A stretch of 64,000 bases of DNA, from assembly GCF_044761665.1 (NCBI RefSeq), contig NZ_JBIWCW010000013.1, forward strand, positions 14,578 to 78,577. Direction: 5' to 3'. This stretch comes from Peribacillus sp044761665 (lineage in GTDB: Bacteria > Bacillota > Bacilli > Bacillales > DSM-1321). Positions within the stretch are counted from its first letter, which is position 1, and every line of letters starts with the position of its first letter. Under the pieces are notes generated by a model that ran no database searches, had not been told where the DNA came from, and saw nothing but the letters and a program-made list of their open reading frames with translations. Of this stretch, positions 61,273 to 64,000 are shown piece by piece. A program made the position numbers and the translations under genes.

Positions 61273-61556
61273 TGAATGATTTGTATGGTCTTTTAATTAT
61301 TCTATTAGTGATAGCACTTCAACATCTTTTTTCTACAAGAGAGAATCCTTACTGGGGAGCTTTATTACCGATATTATATTTATTAAGTTTAGTATATGTC
61401 ATCATGACGGGTATACTTGAAGGCAACATAATGAAGTTCACGCTCTTAGCCGTGGTTGGCGAATTTTTTCTAATAGGATACTGGATAAGTGGAAGAAAAA
61501 ATATATCTATTAAGAGGAAAAAAGAATTAGAAAAAATGAAGATACAGGATATTTAG
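61272..61556 (+). CDS. small membrane protein paired with DUF2089
   Basis: A 94-residue protein with three hydrophobic helices (about 3-18, 27-46 and 54-73) and a basic tail. It overlaps the DUF2089 gene by one base, and is the usual partner in such operons, where it probably modulates the regulator from the membrane. Confidence 0.8.
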   Translation: MNDLYGLLIILLVIALQHLFSTRENPYWGALLPILYLLSLVYVIMTGILEGNIMKFTLLAVVGEFFLIGYWISGRKNISIKRKKELEKMKIQDI

Positions 61557-61623
61557 TAATGAAAACTTAAAAGTGTTATTGATTTAATGTCCTTGTTAAT
61601 ACTAATAGTTGCATTAGTGCATT

Positions 61624-61650
61624 AAAAGGTCGCCAAATGGCGGCCTTTTT
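61624..61650 (+). terminator. terminator at the end of the DUF2089 unit
   Basis: AAAAGGTCGCC-AAAT-GGCGGCCTTTT with T's. As with the previous unit it ends at the base before the recombination-site-like repeat (61651). Confidence 0.88.
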
Positions 61651-61682
61651 GAATGTATGATTCTTACTATAATCATACATTC
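61651..61682. repeat. recombination-site-like repeat, copy 3
   Basis: Perfect arms GAATGTATGAT (61651-61661) and ATCATACATTC (61672-61682) around TCTTACTATA, followed by AGATTCAAG. The best-kept copy of the three. Confidence 0.82.
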
Positions 61683-61759
61683 AGATTCAAGTGAAAAACT
61701 CCTTGAAAATTTTCTAACTAAATTCGCAGACTATTGAATGTATAAAAGGGAGATATCAA

Positions 61760-63043
61760 ATGATTAAAGGGATATATGAATTTATTAGTGAAGAACAGTT
61801 AAAAAAATATGCTGAACTTGCTGTACGAGCTGGTGTAAATCTGCAAAAAGAACAATTATTGATTATTCATAGCGATATACAAAATGCAACATTTGCACGT
61901 CTAATCCAAACGGTTGCCTATGAGGCGGGAGCCTCAAATGTATTTATAGATTGGACAGATGAACAGTCTATCAAAGAATTTTACTTAAATGCAGCAGATA
62001 GTGCCATCGATCACTTTCCCGATTGGCAGGCTACCCGTTTTAAGGAGTGGGACAATGCAGGTGCTGCATACATCCATATTATTTCCGAAAACTTAGAGGT
62101 TTTTAATGAAGTTTCCAAAAAACGGATAAGTCGTTTCCAAAAGGCCTCTCGTACCAAATTGAGAAATTATTATGCAAAAATCAGATCCCACGAAGTACGC
62201 TGGTGTCTTCTAGCTGTCCCGTACGTTGAATGGGCAAATAAAGTATTTCCGAACTTAAGTAAAGAAGTAGCTTTACAATCCTTATGGAATTTAATTTTAC
62301 AAGGATCTCTAGCAGATGGAAAACATCCTATAGAGGATTGGGAAAATCACAATAGAGCCCTCGAGTCTAGGAAAAATATTCTAAACGAGAACCAATTTGA
62401 CGCTCTTCATTTTACGAATAGTCGTGGAACTAATTTATTAGTTGGCCTACCTAAAAATCATCTATATATCGGTGGGGGTGTCGTAGATAAAAAAGGGATA
62501 CCTTTCTTCCCGAACATTCCTACAGAAGAAATATTTTCTGCTCCTCATAAAAATAAGGTGAACGGTAAATTGGTAGCTACTAAACCTCTTATCTATGGGG
62601 GGAGTGTCATTGATGATTTTTATCTGACTTTTAAAGATGGACGGATTACTGATTATTACGCCGACAAGGGACAAGAACTGTTAAAGAATCTCATTGACAC
62701 AGACGAAGGGTCGCATTATCTAGGTGAAATTGCATTAGTCTCTAATAAATCACCTCTTTCTCAGGCAAATACTCTCTTTTACAATACCTTGTTTGATGAA
62801 AATACGGCTTGCCATATAGGTATTGGAAATGCATCACCCTCAAACATTCAAAATGGCAGCAATCTATCTGAGGAAGAGTTAAATGCAGCCGGTCTTAATA
62901 CGTCACTTTTGTTAGTGAATGTGACCTTTGGTACCAAAGATATGAAAGTAGTGGGTATTAAAGAAAGTGGAACTGAAGTCCTGCTAATGAAGGATGGGGA
63001 TTTCCTCTGCCACTATTCTTCTAATAATATAGAGGTGCACTAG
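61760..63043 (+). CDS. M29-family aminopeptidase (AmpS/PepS type)
   Basis: A 427-residue metallo-aminopeptidase. Family marks are YAELAVRAGVNLQKEQLLII at the N-terminus and the C-terminal metal-site blocks NIPTEEIFSAPHK, DEGSHYLGEIALV and FDENTACHIGIGNA. It releases N-terminal amino acids from peptides in the cytoplasm. GGGAG before the ATG. It lies just after site copy 3 and is the third unit of the array, although no further site or hairpin was found behind it before the window changes character. Confidence 0.88.
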   Translation: MIKGIYEFISEEQLKKYAELAVRAGVNLQKEQLLIIHSDIQNATFARLIQTVAYEAGASNVFIDWTDEQSIKEFYLNAADSAIDHFPDWQATRFKEWDNAGAAYIHIISENLEVFNEVSKKRISRFQKASRTKLRNYYAKIRSHEVRWCLLAVPYVEWANKVFPNLSKEVALQSLWNLILQGSLADGKHPIEDWENHNRALESRKNILNENQFDALHFTNSRGTNLLVGLPKNHLYIGGGVVDKKGIPFFPNIPTEEIFSAPHKNKVNGKLVATKPLIYGGSVIDDFYLTFKDGRITDYYADKGQELLKNLIDTDEGSHYLGEIALVSNKSPLSQANTLFYNTLFDENTACHIGIGNASPSNIQNGSNLSEEELNAAGLNTSLLLVNVTFGTKDMKVVGIKESGTEVLLMKDGDFLCHYSSNNIEVH

Positions 63044-63213
63044 CGCTTTCAAAAGGAATTTTATTTTAGTTTAATTATATTTGGCAGGTTAGTGAGGATG
63101 CACGAGGTTAAACAGCTTTCCTTTGTTAATTTACTTTTTTTATTATATTATTACCATTATGGAGAGCATACTATTTATATACTTCTATATTCACATAATT
63201 GGAGATGATGATA

Positions 63214-63426
63214 GTGTGTAATAAAGAGGAAGACGATACGGTAACAAGCACAATCAGTAAGAGGTTTGTCATCTCTGAGCAAGAAGCTAATGAGATTGCT
63301 TCTTTAAAGCCTAGAGTGGTTAAACAAATGGATGCAGTGAATGACTTATTCTTATCCAAAGAACAACGAGCTGTTAATGCTAAGAAAATGATTGCTGCAA
63401 GAAAAGGCCTTCGCAATGGAAATTAA
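63214..63426 (+). CDS. hypothetical 70-residue protein
   Basis: A charged, probably helical protein (SKRFVISEQEANEIASLKPR is its central part). GTG 63214 with GGAG nine bases upstream is preferred over ATG 63205 or 63208. The end overlaps a second frame starting MEIKSLANMLEEYGDDQA at 63417, which appears cut by the transposase sequence; the two may have formed an operon. No family recognised. Confidence 0.4.
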   Translation: MCNKEEDDTVTSTISKRFVISEQEANEIASLKPRVVKQMDAVNDLFLSKEQRAVNAKKMIAARKGLRNGN

Positions 63427-63479
63427 GAGCCTTGCTAATATGCTAGAAGAGTATGGAGATGATCAAGCAACAAGGGTTC

Positions 63480-64000
63480 ATCTCCATAGTTTTGTTCATA
63501 AGAACAATCTGGATGTTCCAGTTCAGCGAGATCAACTTGAAATGATTACTTTGGATCAATTGGTGCCAGCGAACCATTTGGTTCGTAAAATTGAGGCGGC
63601 CATTGATTTCTCTTTCAATTATGATTTGGTGAAAGATATGTATTCTGAGGTAGGTCGCCCAAGTATCGATCCAGTTATTTTGGTTAAACTTGCATTCAAT
63701 ATACCTTCGGTATTCGTTCCATGCGTAAAACAATTGAAGAAGTTGAAACAAATATGACTTACCGTTGGTTCTTGAATATAAATCTCCCAAACACATTTGT
63801 AAGACATGCTCATTTTTATCACAGTGTACAGAAAGCAAAGACCACCAGAAAGTGGTGACGCGCCATATTTGGCAAGAAAATATGGAAGAAGCAGATCGCC
63901 TGCGACATCATCAAGATGTAAAACCTATCTATGCGAAACGCAAGGAAACGATTGAGCGTGTATTCGCAGATGCAAAAGAAAAGCATGGTATGCGTTGGAC
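63480..64000 (+). pseudogene. IS1182-family transposase remnant (runs off the window)
   Basis: The N-terminal domain is clear: LEMITLDQLVPANHLVRKIE, then AAIDFSFNYDLVKDMYSEVG and RPSIDP. A frameshift near 63700 leads to SMRKTIEEVETNMTYRWFL. A large internal deletion then joins to the C-terminal region QKVVTRHIWQENMEEADRLR and AKRKETIERVFADAKEKHGM. The catalytic middle is lost, so the element is dead. The left end lies about 63465-63490, inside a host frame; no terminal inverted repeat was fixed. Confidence 0.8.

Noticed and set aside
58489..61682. CRISPR array or transposon ends as explanation for the repeated 32-bp sites
   Set aside because: The sites are 1-2 kb apart with whole operons between them, are in direct orientation, and lie beside a tyrosine recombinase rather than cas genes or a transposase.

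Overview
The window looks like part of a large conjugative plasmid from a Bacillaceae host (Bacillus, Peribacillus or Cytobacillus type). The evidence is strong AGGAGG-type ribosome binding sites, many TTG/GTG starts, SinI-like and HemAT-like proteins, XRE-TPR regulators, and a complete replication, partition and transfer backbone. No rRNA, tRNA or CRISPR array was seen. Product names come from motif recognition by eye, not from searches.

Left accessory part (1-34.5 kb, AT-rich): a serine resolvase with a res-like site; a two-gene operon best read as a Hachiman-type anti-phage system (HamA nuclease plus HamB helicase); a large divergent catabolic locus (5.8-17.6 kb). In that locus one arm encodes a two-component flavin monooxygenase, a stand-alone FAD synthetase, a RidA protein, a DUF1028 protein, an M20 amidohydrolase and a GlcG-like protein. 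The other arm encodes an ABC importer, a ferritin-like di-iron protein, a class II aldolase and a regulator. The two arms share a 450-bp control region with repeated 17-bp operator-like sites. Next come a SinI-like antirepressor, a frameshifted PAS-HD-GYP gene, a HemAT-like aerotaxis receptor, a MntA-HepT toxin-antitoxin pair and IS remnants. Around 25-33 kb lie an XRE-TPR regulator facing a small exported peptide gene, and a probable peptide natural-product (RiPP-like) operon. That operon has a 32-residue precursor ending in Trp, then a TPR protein, a methyltransferase, an aminotransferase, an MFS exporter and a peptidase-like protein.

Backbone (34.5-56.2 kb, visibly richer in G+C from about 38.8 kb): a MerR-like DNA-binding protein; a ParM/ParR-type actin partition operon with TTGCATGCAA centromere repeats; a candidate initiator and a primase-type replication protein facing away from each other across an origin with two repeat families; then a transfer operon of Tcp/Tn916 type. 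The transfer operon holds a VirD4-like protein with no visible P-loop, a Replic_Relax-family protein, TcpC, TcpD, TcpE, a VirB4-like ATPase, a lipoprotein, a CD3337/EF1877 membrane protein and an SLT-NlpC/P60 wall hydrolase.

Right part (56.2-64 kb): the most unusual structure. A small tyrosine recombinase is read leftward. From its 5' side, three copies of a 32-bp inverted-repeat site (11-bp arms, 10-bp spacer, then a shared ATTCAAG) are spaced through genes read in the opposite direction. Two of the sites directly abut a terminator hairpin. Each interval carries a small self-contained operon: ECF sigma factor plus DUF4179 protein, then DUF2089 protein plus membrane protein, then an M29 aminopeptidase. 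This resembles an integron-like or pdif-like cassette array. The window ends in a decayed IS1182-type transposase.
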